Positions 35,195 through 43,403 of a stretch of 64,000 nucleotides of DNA are shown in pieces. The notes beneath the pieces were generated by a model. It saw only the letters and a program-made list of their open reading frames with translations. It was not told the DNA's origin and made no database searches. The position numbers and the translations under genes were made by a program. Each line of letters starts with the position of its first letter. The stretch's first letter is position 1. This DNA comes from SZUA-265 sp966249405 (GTDB taxonomy: Bacteria; Myxococcota_A; Polyangia; Polyangiales; Polyangiaceae), in contig CBINDO010000005.1 in NCBI GenBank assembly GCA_966249405.1, positions 1 through 64,000 of the forward strand. Direction: 5' to 3'.

Positions 35195-35461
35195 ATGGCA
35201 ATACTTGGAACAAGACGAACATTGGGCTCAAGAATGATATGGGGCGGTCTGCGACTGCTGGGGTTGGGTCTGGCTTATTGGGGCGTCAAAGCTTGGAGAA
35301 GCCGCAGCGGTAACGCGGGCTATACCGACGGAAAGAGTTTGCCGCAGAAAGATCCCGCGGCGCCGAGAGATCCCGTCGACGAATCGTCGTGGGAGTCGTT
35401 CCCGGCCAGCGATCCCCCCGCGGTATCTCCTGGAGCCTCCCCATTCGGGTCTCGATCTTAG
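35195..35461 (+). CDS. Small membrane-anchored protein with ESFPASDPPA motif
   Basis: An 88-residue protein with one membrane segment (about 15-31) and a soluble tail ending in DESSWESFPASDPPA. This tail motif recurs in many short uncharacterised bacterial proteins linked to general stress, but no function is known. The start at 35195 has GGAGC upstream. It is followed after 9 bp by the first PDZ lipoprotein, so it heads a three-gene operon. Confidence 0.65.
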   Translation: MAILGTRRTLGSRMIWGGLRLLGLGLAYWGVKAWRSRSGNAGYTDGKSLPQKDPAAPRDPVDESSWESFPASDPPAVSPGASPFGSRS

Positions 35462-35470
35462 AGGTGCGCC

Positions 35471-36196
35471 ATGTCGAGGACACAACGCGATGCCACTACT
35501 TGCGACTCACTTGCCTCGCCCCGTCGCGAAGTTGCACGGGACCTAACGTCGAAACAAGCGCGGCGCTTAGTTGCTGCAGCGTCCGTGTGCTGCGGTTTGT
35601 ACGCGGCGATGTTCGGGGCAGGTTGCGAGCGCACACCGTCGGGACCACTGCAGCTCACCGTGCCGTCGGGAAGCCCGCCTCCAACACCAGCCTTCGCGAC
35701 GAACTCGGTGCGCACGTCCGGTGACAATACGGACGTGACCACTGCGCCGACCCAGACGACCCGGGTCGCAGCTGAGACGGCACCCGGGGCTTCGAACACT
35801 GCTGCGACCGCCGGAGCATCCTCCGAGGGCGCGTGCTCCGCCGCGGGCTTGGTTCGCGCCAAACGTATCGACGACCAGCATTTCGAACTCGCGCGACAGG
35901 ATTTCGACGGCATCATGAAAACACTGCAAGACCGCTCGCGCACTGCAACGACCGAGCAGTTGTCACCGGTACGGACACAGAACGGCTTACCGGGGCTTCA
36001 GGTGCGAGGCATTGGGGCGAACGCTGAATGCGGCATCGAATCCGATGACATCCTCGTCACGGTCAACGGCATCTCCGTAACCGATCAACGGCAGCTGTCC
36101 AAAGAGCGCGACCGTTTGCGAGCGGCCGAACAGATCGAGCTGCAGGTCGAGAGGAGTCGAAAGATCATCCGCCTGCAGTACGACATTCGGGAGTGA
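35471..36196 (+). CDS. PDZ-domain lipoprotein, first of a tandem pair
   Basis: A 241-residue protein with a basic N-terminus, a hydrophobic helix and lipobox-like FGAGC (Cys52), a Thr/Ala/Pro linker, and a C-terminal domain (about 125-241). The domain contains HFELARQDFDGIM then NGLPGLQVRGIG, ECGIESDDILVTVNG and a final strand pair. The last part is a PDZ fold as in type II secretion GspC. Cys residues near the start and at AECG may pair. It is paralogous to the next gene. Such a domain would bind peptide ends in the periplasm; the partner is unknown. Confidence 0.7.
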   Translation: MSRTQRDATTCDSLASPRREVARDLTSKQARRLVAAASVCCGLYAAMFGAGCERTPSGPLQLTVPSGSPPPTPAFATNSVRTSGDNTDVTTAPTQTTRVAAETAPGASNTAATAGASSEGACSAAGLVRAKRIDDQHFELARQDFDGIMKTLQDRSRTATTEQLSPVRTQNGLPGLQVRGIGANAECGIESDDILVTVNGISVTDQRQLSKERDRLRAAEQIELQVERSRKIIRLQYDIRE

Positions 36197-36227
36197 AGCA
36201 GGCGGGGTACTCGTGGAGGAGAAGGTC

Positions 36228-36857
36228 ATGATTCCAACTAATGTCGTCAGTCGGCGGCTCATCGCAGTCGTTGCATTCCTAGCCCCCGCAGCAATTGCTT
36301 GCGATGACGCCGTCAACGATCGACGTGATTGGCCGATCCCGCCAACACCACAGTCGGCGAACGTCGACCCGGCGCGCCGACAGGGAGAGCCGCGAACGGT
36401 GAACGAGCCGCGGCCGGGCGCCGTAAGCACGTTGGTGCTACCCAACACTCCTGGAGTCATTTTCGGCGCCGATGAAGTTGGCGGGCCGCAAGCATGCTCA
36501 GCGCTGGGTTTCGTCAGCGCCAAATGGATCAGCGAGGATCACTTCGAGCTCGCGCGTCGGGACGTCGGCGCTCTGGTCAACACGCTGCGCGAGTACTCGA
36601 CAGCGCCAAAACAACGCACGTTGGAGGAGGCGAGCAGCAGAACCGGGGCCCCCGGCTTGAAGTTGATGCGCGTCGGTCCCAAAGCGGAGTGCGGACTGCA
36701 TTCGGACGACATCCTCCTCACGCTGAACGGCGTCCCCGTACGCGATCAGGGTCTGCTGCAGAGCAAACGCGAAGAGCTCGTTGGAGCGAAGCAGCTGGCC
36801 TTGAAACTCGAGCGCGGCGGCGCCGAACGCACGCTCGAATACTCCATCGTCGACTGA
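36228..36857 (+). CDS. PDZ-domain lipoprotein, second of a tandem pair
   Basis: A 209-residue paralogue of the previous protein with the same layout: lipobox-like APAAIAC, linker, and C-terminal domain with HFELARRDVGALV, GAPGLKLMRVG and ECGLHSDDILLTLNG. The start at 36228 has GGAGAAGG just upstream. The two copies are clearly diverged, so the duplication is old and both were kept. They probably act as a pair. Confidence 0.7.
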   Translation: MIPTNVVSRRLIAVVAFLAPAAIACDDAVNDRRDWPIPPTPQSANVDPARRQGEPRTVNEPRPGAVSTLVLPNTPGVIFGADEVGGPQACSALGFVSAKWISEDHFELARRDVGALVNTLREYSTAPKQRTLEEASSRTGAPGLKLMRVGPKAECGLHSDDILLTLNGVPVRDQGLLQSKREELVGAKQLALKLERGGAERTLEYSIVD

Positions 36858-36999
36858 TGATTGTGGCGTGGCGCCGAGCCCCGATGGCTGTTAACGCCTC
36901 GCGGGTTGCTCGATGGCCACTTAGGGGAGCGCTGAAGCGACGAGTACTCGCCAGGCACGGGCCTTGCGAGGGTGGTGGGCTCGCTGAAAAGGAGCCCCC

Positions 37000-37986
37000 A
37001 TGAGTCTCGACCTGATGAAAGAAACCGGAACGCCACTCGAGGACCAAGTCTTCGATTGGTTCGACCTAGTCCGTTCCCCCATAAGTAAACTCAATGACGA
37101 TGCTTTCACGCGCGTGCGAATCATACTGATGAACGGCGTAGAGCAGGAGGCAAACCGCTTCAGCCATGCCGCCGCGCGATTCAGCAACGCTCTCCGGGTG
37201 CCGCTGGCGCGCGTTCGACGCATCGACCACCATCAACAAACGTTGGTCAACTGGCTGTTGCCTGCCGACCAGACCCCGCTCGAAACCACGATTGGTTACG
37301 AGCAGGCTGCGATAGAGGTCACGGCACACGTTGCGCTCAACGAACCCGATCCGTACATCGCGCAAACCTACCGGTTCGGCATGCTCGAGGACTTCGATCA
37401 CATGTATCGCTTTGCGGCGCTGCTCGACAGGGTCGAAGGCAAAGACGCCAACACGCTGATCCAGAGCTACACCGACATAGCGCCAGCACGCGCAACCGTG
37501 AAGGAACATCGGGCACCTCCAGATGATGTGCGCCGCCACTACGACAAGCAGCGAGCCTCGGCTCTGACGCGACTGCAGGCGCTCACGATTGTGTGCGCGG
37601 AGAATCAGGTCCGCGACTACTACATGAACATCGGTCCGCAGTTTGCTGACCCGGTGGCGCGTCAGGTATACGCCGAGATCGCGTCCATTGAAGAACAACA
37701 CGTCACTCAGTACGAATCGCTGACGGACCCGTCCGAGAGCATACTCGAGAAGTGGATGTTGCACGAGGCGACCGAGGTTTACACTTATCTCAGCTGTTAC
37801 GGCTCCGAATCGAACCCACGCATACGCGACATCTGGGAACGCTTTCTGTCCTACGAGCTTGGGCAGTTGCACTTCGTGATGGGCCTGTTTCGAGAGATCG
37901 AAGGCAGGGACCCTTTGGAAGTCCTCCCGGCGGAGCTGCCGGAGCCCATCAAGTTCGAAAGTCACCGCCAGTTCGTCCGTGATTGA
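37000..37986 (+). CDS. Ferritin-like helical protein
   Basis: A 328-residue, all-helical soluble protein. Acidic and His ligands typical of diiron four-helix bundles are seen in EQEANRFSHAA, YEQAAIEVTAHV, MLEDFDHMYRF, EIASIEEQHVTQYE and HEATEVYTYL then YELGQLHFVM. There are more motifs than one bundle needs, so it may be a double or extended ferritin-like fold. AAAGGAG lies before the ATG. It is grouped with a second ferritin-like gene and probably handles iron or peroxide. No named family is recognised. Confidence 0.65.
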   Translation: MSLDLMKETGTPLEDQVFDWFDLVRSPISKLNDDAFTRVRIILMNGVEQEANRFSHAAARFSNALRVPLARVRRIDHHQQTLVNWLLPADQTPLETTIGYEQAAIEVTAHVALNEPDPYIAQTYRFGMLEDFDHMYRFAALLDRVEGKDANTLIQSYTDIAPARATVKEHRAPPDDVRRHYDKQRASALTRLQALTIVCAENQVRDYYMNIGPQFADPVARQVYAEIASIEEQHVTQYESLTDPSESILEKWMLHEATEVYTYLSCYGSESNPRIRDIWERFLSYELGQLHFVMGLFREIEGRDPLEVLPAELPEPIKFESHRQFVRD

Positions 37987-38167
37987 GGCCGAGGTCGCAT
38001 TGACCGCAGTGGGCACAGAATACGGCGAGACCGACTCTCCCGAGTCGTTGGCATATAGGGCACAGATGAACTCCAAAGGGTCGCCGACCGAAGTGGTGTC
38101 CGATGGCTACGCGTGGGCTCCAGGCACAGAGTTGTCACGCATCAAACCGAGAGCGGCAGCAGAATGA
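37979..38167 (+). CDS. Small ORF between the two ferritin-like genes
   Basis: A 62-residue frame starting with GTG inside the end of the previous gene (8-bp overlap) and ending 13 bp before the next ATG. Its neat fit suggests coupled translation, but the product has no recognised domain and may not be real. Confidence 0.35.
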   Translation: MIEAEVALTAVGTEYGETDSPESLAYRAQMNSKGSPTEVVSDGYAWAPGTELSRIKPRAAAE

Positions 38168-38180
38168 AAGGCGGGCAGAC

Positions 38181-38975
38181 ATGACAACGAACAAGACGAA
38201 GCTGGGAATGAATCGAACGGGTATCGCGCTTTCACCGCGGATGGGCCCCCTGATGCTGGAGGCGGTGGAGCGTTATCACCCAGAACCCAACTTGAACGCT
38301 GGCTCGCTACATGCGGCTCGCGTCATGCACGCCAAGACCGCGACCGCACTCGGTACCATGCCTCCACCCGCGTCGCTGAAGGAGGCAGGAGCAACTGCGC
38401 TCCAACTCTTGAAAGGCAACAAGGCCGCCGTCTTCTTGGACAAGCTGGGCGATCGAATGGCGTTCGAGCGCAGCGGGACGAGGCTATACCAAGGCCTCAT
38501 CGCTCGATTCGAAAGTAGCTCGACGTGGGATGGTGGGCCAACGCTGGAGGCGCTGCAACGCATCTTGGAAGACGAAGTCTCTCACTTCGTGATGTTGCGG
38601 GATACGATTTTGGCGTTGGGTAGCGACCCTACGGTAATCACTCCGTCCGCGGACGTGTGTGCAGTTGCGTCCACGGGCCTCCTCCAGGTCGTCAACGATC
38701 CACGGATCAAACTCAGCGACGCGCTTCACGCGATTTTGGTTGCGGAACTCGTCGACAACGACGGGTGGGCGTTGTTGACGGAGTTGGCCGACGACTTGGG
38801 GCACACGGAGCTCGCCGAGCGCTTCTCTTCCGCCCAAGGCGTTGAGGAGGTGCACCTCGAGAACGTGCGGTCGTGGATAGCTTCGGCCGTGGGCGGTGAT
38901 GCCCACATGAATCTCGACGAGGAAGAGCCGTCGTCGGCGCAAACAGCCGACGACGTCCTGCCACAGGCCAGTTAG
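38181..38975 (+). CDS. Second ferritin-like helical protein
   Basis: A 264-residue helical protein. Ligand-like residues occur in FERSGTRLYQGLI, LEDEVSHFVMLRDTI, VAELVDNDGW and GVEEVHLENVRSW, spaced as in ferritin-like diiron domains. The N-terminal 70 residues are polar. The C-terminus ends in an acidic tail. It starts at 38181 with AAAGGCGGG upstream. Neighbour of another ferritin-like gene and a peroxide-using P450, so a role in peroxide or iron stress is likely but unproven. Confidence 0.65.
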   Translation: MTTNKTKLGMNRTGIALSPRMGPLMLEAVERYHPEPNLNAGSLHAARVMHAKTATALGTMPPPASLKEAGATALQLLKGNKAAVFLDKLGDRMAFERSGTRLYQGLIARFESSSTWDGGPTLEALQRILEDEVSHFVMLRDTILALGSDPTVITPSADVCAVASTGLLQVVNDPRIKLSDALHAILVAELVDNDGWALLTELADDLGHTELAERFSSAQGVEEVHLENVRSWIASAVGGDAHMNLDEEEPSSAQTADDVLPQAS

Positions 38976-39079
38976 TCATGGCGCCGCATGGGTCTCCGCC
39001 AGAGTCGCTGGCGAGGACCCGTGCGGAGCGCGCGGATTGATGGTGCGGATTAACGACGCGCAACCTCACTGTTGCCCGG

Positions 39080-40432
39080 CTACTGGTACGTCAGTGGTAC
39101 TGCAGCGGCGCTCGGGTAGTCCTGGACGGACGGTGCCTGCATGGGTCGCCGCGAAACGCTGGTGAGCTGGGAAACGCTGGTGAGCTTCACGTTCGCGAGC
39201 ACCACCCCGCTGCGAGGTGAGGTGGGGATGCGCGACAAGCTGTAACCCAGGTCTTGTTTGGGAACATCGTAGGTGACGCGCTCGACCAAAACGCGGACTG
39301 CCACGGCGAGTGCCTCCGTAGCTAGCAGCTCGCCTGCGCATTGATGACCTACCATCACCTCACCGCTACCCTGGGAGACGAACTCGAAGAGGCCCGTTTG
39401 GCCCGCCGAGAAGCGTTCCGGCAAAAACAGCTCCGGAGTGTCCCACCGTTTCGCGTCCCGAAGCGAACCATACACGTTGAAGACTACCATTTGCCCTTTC
39501 CGGATCTTCGCACCCTCCCACTCGAAGTCGACGCGGGCCCTTGCCGCGAGGTACGGAGTAAAGGGATAAAAGCGCCGCACCTCTCGAACGAACGGCACGA
39601 CGAAGGCCTCGTCTTCAACGAGACGGCGCATGTACCGCGGGTGGTCGTGTAATGCTAGTCCAGCGAAGGCGACCCACCAGGCCATGGCAACGGTCGGACG
39701 AATCACATTCAACAGCTCCGCCGCGGCAACCTCGAGGGGGAGTGGAGAGCCGTCGCTCTGCTCGTGTTCGGCGATGACGCGCGCTGCACAATTCACTGGC
39801 GGCGCCAGCTCTTGGGTTCGGATCCGCTCGATTACACTCCTCGCCCAGGCTTCGGCGCGCTTGCGTGCACTTCGAGCCCGCCACGAGCGTGCTCCGACGG
39901 ACGCGAAACCGTCGACCATGTGGACGCAGTTGCTGGTCAGTTCCAACCGCTCGTTCGTGGAGAGGGGGACGCCAGCCCAGTTGCAGGCTGCTCTACACAG
40001 GACCTGTGCCGCCTCTGCAAAGAGGACTACGCGCGTCCGCTCGGGCCACCCACTGACGCGGGCTTGCCACGCCTCCTCGATTTGCCGCACCAGCTCGCCG
40101 ATTCGAGTGCGGGTCATGATCGACGTGAACAGGCGTTTGCGGTCGCGATGCGCTCGATCGTCTAGCTCTGGACTGCCGCCAACTACAAATCGCTGCTTCA
40201 TCGTTCGGGGCAGTGCGCCCGCGCGTTGAAGCAGCGTCTCGTCGTGGAACAATTCAGCAGCGAGATGGCCGCTGATGAACAGCGTCTTCTGACCGAGGAT
40301 GCGGCCCTCGAAGACGTTGCTACCCAGCTCGCGGGCGCGAGTTTGCAGGAACGGATAACCTTCGCGCAGTAGCGATATCGTCGAATCGGGAGACTTGAGC
40401 TGAGGCACCTTGGCGTCGCGGCGTCCGTTCAT
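39080..40432 (-). CDS. CYP152-type P450 peroxygenase
   Basis: A 450-residue cytochrome P450. The heme ligand is Cys365 in VGHQCAGE; the ExxR motif is EVRR (284-287). The I-helix reads NVIRPTVAMAWWVAF, where the Arg-Pro pair (245-246) replaces the usual acid-alcohol pair. This is the signature of CYP152 fatty-acid peroxygenases, which use H2O2 directly and a substrate carboxylate in place of electron-transfer partners. Expected activity is alpha- or beta-hydroxylation, or decarboxylation, of fatty acids. The C-terminal 45 residues form an unusual extension with a small duplication. Confidence 0.82.
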   Translation of the reverse strand: MNGRRDAKVPQLKSPDSTISLLREGYPFLQTRARELGSNVFEGRILGQKTLFISGHLAAELFHDETLLQRAGALPRTMKQRFVVGGSPELDDRAHRDRKRLFTSIMTRTRIGELVRQIEEAWQARVSGWPERTRVVLFAEAAQVLCRAACNWAGVPLSTNERLELTSNCVHMVDGFASVGARSWRARSARKRAEAWARSVIERIRTQELAPPVNCAARVIAEHEQSDGSPLPLEVAAAELLNVIRPTVAMAWWVAFAGLALHDHPRYMRRLVEDEAFVVPFVREVRRFYPFTPYLAARARVDFEWEGAKIRKGQMVVFNVYGSLRDAKRWDTPELFLPERFSAGQTGLFEFVSQGSGEVMVGHQCAGELLATEALAVAVRVLVERVTYDVPKQDLGYSLSRIPTSPRSGVVLANVKLTSVSQLTSVSRRPMQAPSVQDYPSAAAVPLTYQ

Positions 40433-40524
40433 GAGTCGTTCGCTGCATGGTCCATGCCATTGGAAGGAGTGAGGGAGGCACGCTTACTGCAGTCTTGACG
40501 CGAGTACGCCGCTAGACTCCGTCA

Positions 40525-40592
40525 TTGAGCAACGTCTGTCGTTGAGCAAGATCTGTCGTTGAGCAAGATCTGTCGTTGAGCAACGTCTCTCG
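40525..40592 (+). repeat. Tandem repeat, four 17-bp units
   Basis: Four consecutive copies of the unit TTGAGCAACGTCTGTCG (40525-40541) or its close variants TTGAGCAAGATCTGTCG (twice) and TTGAGCAACGTCTCTCG. The array ends 44 bp before the CBS gene start, in the shared region with the P450 gene. Confidence 0.9.
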
Positions 40593-40636
40593 GCGATGGA
40601 GTTCACGCGGCGACATCACAACAGAGGAGTCGAATC

Positions 40637-41083
40637 ATGCGAGTCGAAGAAGTAATGAGCAACAATCTCACCTGTATTAGTCCCAGCACTACTCTCGCGG
40701 AAGCCGCTGCGATAATGAAGGAGCGCGACGTCGGAGTATTGCCGGTTGGAGAAGCCGGAAACCCTACGGGCATGCTCACGGACAGGGACATCGTGATCCG
40801 CGCGGTCGCCGAGAACAAGGACCCGGCGAACACTTGCGCGGGAGACGTGATCACCCCTCGCATCTGCACGATATACGCTGATGATGATGTCGAAGACGCA
40901 TCTCAGCTCATGTCCACGGAGCAAGTTCGTCGGCTATTGGTCTTGGACCGGCAGCAGACTCCGGTAGGCATTCTATCGATCGGAGATCTTGCGCGCGCTT
41001 CCGCGGACGGGTCGGTTCAGACAGCCATGGACGGCGTGGCTCGACCTGGACAGGCGAGCGAGCGACGCGCTACTCACCCGTAG
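40637..41083 (+). CDS. CBS-domain pair protein
   Basis: A 148-residue protein made of two CBS motifs (about 8-60 and 72-125), with GVLPVGEAGNPTGMLTDRDIV and RRLLVLDRQQTPVGILSIGDL as the signature strands. CBS pairs bind adenosyl nucleotides such as AMP or NAD and act as energy or redox sensors. AGAGGAG stands before the ATG. The tandem 17-bp array upstream may affect its expression. It is convergent with the DUF421 protein gene. Confidence 0.88.
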   Translation: MRVEEVMSNNLTCISPSTTLAEAAAIMKERDVGVLPVGEAGNPTGMLTDRDIVIRAVAENKDPANTCAGDVITPRICTIYADDDVEDASQLMSTEQVRRLLVLDRQQTPVGILSIGDLARASADGSVQTAMDGVARPGQASERRATHP

Positions 41084-41123
41084 GGCTCGGGTCCCGAAGC
41101 GGGAGACGCACCCTCCACAGGCG

Positions 41124-41879
41124 TCATTGGGTCGGCTCCCGCTTCTTGGAACGGACGAAGGTCGCGTGATGCTTTGCCGGGCAGGTTTGCCTCGCTGTGG
41201 TGCTCGTGTCTGTGGCAAAGGGCTGGACGACGACCTCCACCCAGTCCGCTCGACCCAGCGTTTTCCGCCCCGTGCCGGGCGGTGTGTTTTGAGGTGTCGA
41301 GGCACTACGGGCCATGTACGGAATGAACGTGATGTTGCCGCTGCCTTCGAGAATTGCCCATTTGACTTCGCGCACCGTCTCGATTCCTTGCTTGTGCATT
41401 TCCGCGATCAGCTCGTCCGGAGCGATACGTTCCTCGTTGAGGCGTCGCTCCAGCAGCTGACCGTCGGCCACCAGCAGCGTCGGCGGGGCTTCGACCAAGC
41501 GTTGAAAAGGGGGAAATCGGTGGGACAACAGGGAAACCGTGAGCACCAGCCCGAACAGGGTACTCAAGCCCGTCAGAGACGCAGAGACTTCGCCGTTACC
41601 CTGGAGCACCTCCGAGACTATTTCAGGGGCGAGCATGAGGGTAACGAACTCGAAGGGGGAAAGGCGCCCCAGTTCCCGTTTACCCATGAGGCGAAAGACG
41701 ACCAATAGCACACCGAAAACCACGGCCACGTTGAGCGCCGTCGTTTGCGCACGCTCGGAGCGAAAGCCCATTACGGCGAGGACTGGAAATGTTGCCAAGA
41801 TCAGAACCAAAAGGCACGTCCCGGGGTCCCGCATCCGGCGCTCCATCGGGGGTGGCTGTAACGAAGGCGGCAGATCCAT
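41124..41879 (-). CDS. DUF421 (YetF-like) membrane protein
   Basis: A 251-residue protein with three membrane segments in the first 110 residues (FRLMGKRELGRLSPFEFVTLML is the hallmark stretch) and a cytoplasmic domain containing LLVADGQLLERRLNEERI and DELIAEMHKQGIETVREVKW. This is the DUF421/YetF family, of unknown function, frequent among spore and stress genes. The C-terminal 60 residues are poorly conserved and probably disordered. Confidence 0.85.
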   Translation of the reverse strand: MDLPPSLQPPPMERRMRDPGTCLLVLILATFPVLAVMGFRSERAQTTALNVAVVFGVLLVVFRLMGKRELGRLSPFEFVTLMLAPEIVSEVLQGNGEVSASLTGLSTLFGLVLTVSLLSHRFPPFQRLVEAPPTLLVADGQLLERRLNEERIAPDELIAEMHKQGIETVREVKWAILEGSGNITFIPYMARSASTPQNTPPGTGRKTLGRADWVEVVVQPFATDTSTTARQTCPAKHHATFVRSKKREPTQ

Positions 41880-42176
41880 ACGTCAGTCGAGGAATGTTGC
41901 GGTGCTCCGTCGGCGCTTGCGGATCGTTCCGGTTGGCTACGTCGACGTGTATGAGGAGGCTCAGCACTGCAACTCACGTGCCACCGTATGCAGGGAATGC
42001 CTTCTCGGCACCAAAGGGCATCGCGAGTTGATTTTTACGCCGCCTGTGGAGGTCGTGACTGCTCCCAGCTCGGTAACGTGAAGCCGCGCATCGGCTGAGC
42101 CGCATTGTTGAACCGCTTCCGCCGTCTCGTTGCCACTGCGTTGCGTGTCGTGCCGCGTGTCCCGAGAAAGTCCCAG

Positions 42177-43364
42177 ATGAAGAACAAGGTCCACTTTGCC
42201 GCGCTGCCAGCGGCGCTTCCCGTGCTCACGGCACTTGCTTGCTCCAACGCCCCGCAGGCGGAGCCTGCTGGCGCGGAACCAAGTACTACCGTCGTCGAGC
42301 CGAGCAGCGCTCACCCGGAGGGCACACTCACCTCGCCGGCGCCGGCAACTTCGGCAGTGACCTCGAGCAGCCCGGTGCCGACCTCGTCACCCGGAGTCGA
42401 CCCTCCCGCCACTTCGAGCAGCGCTTTGCAGACCTCAGACGCTCCAGACACGAGCGGGGCCAATCCCGACGTGTCGAGCTCCGGAAGCGACCCCTCCGGC
42501 CTCGGCGGCCTGACTACCGAACCGTCGTCGGTCCCGCTCGACGTCGAGTGCAACGCATCCACCGCCGTAGGTACACGCGCGCGCGGGACTGGGCCGTACG
42601 AAGTGGTCGTCGAAGTAAACACCGACCCGGGCATTGCGGAAGGGACGATCTTCAGGCCTGCCGACTTGGACGGCACGGCGGCCTTTCCAATCTTCGTGTG
42701 GGGGCAGGGCGGGTGTTCACGTAACGGGATGTCCAACGCTGCTGCCATGACCGAGATCGCCTCTCACGGGTACTTCGTCGTCGCCGACGGGACGCCGCAA
42801 GGCAGCGGGAACCGTACGATGGACCGCGCGCAGCTCGACGCCATGGGTGCACCGCTACTGGCGTATGTCGACTGGGCCATCGCAGAGAACGCCAAACCCT
42901 GCAGCGCTTACTATCGCAGTCTGGACGTAACCAAGGTCGCGGCGAATGGGTTCTCCTGTGGTGGCTTGATGGCTCAAGGTGCCATGCTCGATGAGCGCAT
43001 CGTCACGTGGGGCGTGACTAGCAGTGGCATGGCCGGCGCCACGCAAGAATTCTACGACGCGATACATACACCAGTGTTGTTCGTCGAAGGGGGCATGGAT
43101 GACGTTGCGTACGACGGCGCGCTCCAGGGGTACCAAGAGATAGAGCAGTTGGGCGTGCCCGTGATGTGGTTCGACACTGCGCGCGGCCACGGCGGTGACC
43201 TCCTCGAGTCCGACGGAGGGGACTTCACGAAGATCAACCTCGCCTGGCTCAACTGGTGGCTCAAGGGTGATGAAAGCGAAACCGGCAAAGGGATGCTCAC
43301 GGGCGACACTTGCCCCTACTGCAGCGACCCGGCGTGGGACGTCCGGTCAGCGAACTTGCCCTGA
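42177..43364 (+). CDS. Alpha/beta-hydrolase lipoprotein
   Basis: A 395-residue lipoprotein with lipobox-like LTALAC (Cys22), a Ser/Thr/Pro linker (about 25-120) and an alpha/beta hydrolase domain. The catalytic triad is plausible: Ser260 in GFSCGG, Asp in EGGMDD, and His in ARGHGG. The motif FVWGQGGCSRNG is the oxyanion region, as in chlorophyllase- or PET-hydrolase-like enzymes. Probably a surface esterase; substrate unknown. It starts at 42177. Confidence 0.72.
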   Translation: MKNKVHFAALPAALPVLTALACSNAPQAEPAGAEPSTTVVEPSSAHPEGTLTSPAPATSAVTSSSPVPTSSPGVDPPATSSSALQTSDAPDTSGANPDVSSSGSDPSGLGGLTTEPSSVPLDVECNASTAVGTRARGTGPYEVVVEVNTDPGIAEGTIFRPADLDGTAAFPIFVWGQGGCSRNGMSNAAAMTEIASHGYFVVADGTPQGSGNRTMDRAQLDAMGAPLLAYVDWAIAENAKPCSAYYRSLDVTKVAANGFSCGGLMAQGAMLDERIVTWGVTSSGMAGATQEFYDAIHTPVLFVEGGMDDVAYDGALQGYQEIEQLGVPVMWFDTARGHGGDLLESDGGDFTKINLAWLNWWLKGDESETGKGMLTGDTCPYCSDPAWDVRSANLP

Positions 43365-43403
43365 CGAGTCCGGCGCACCCGCGGCAGACAAAGCGTGAGA
43401 CAC

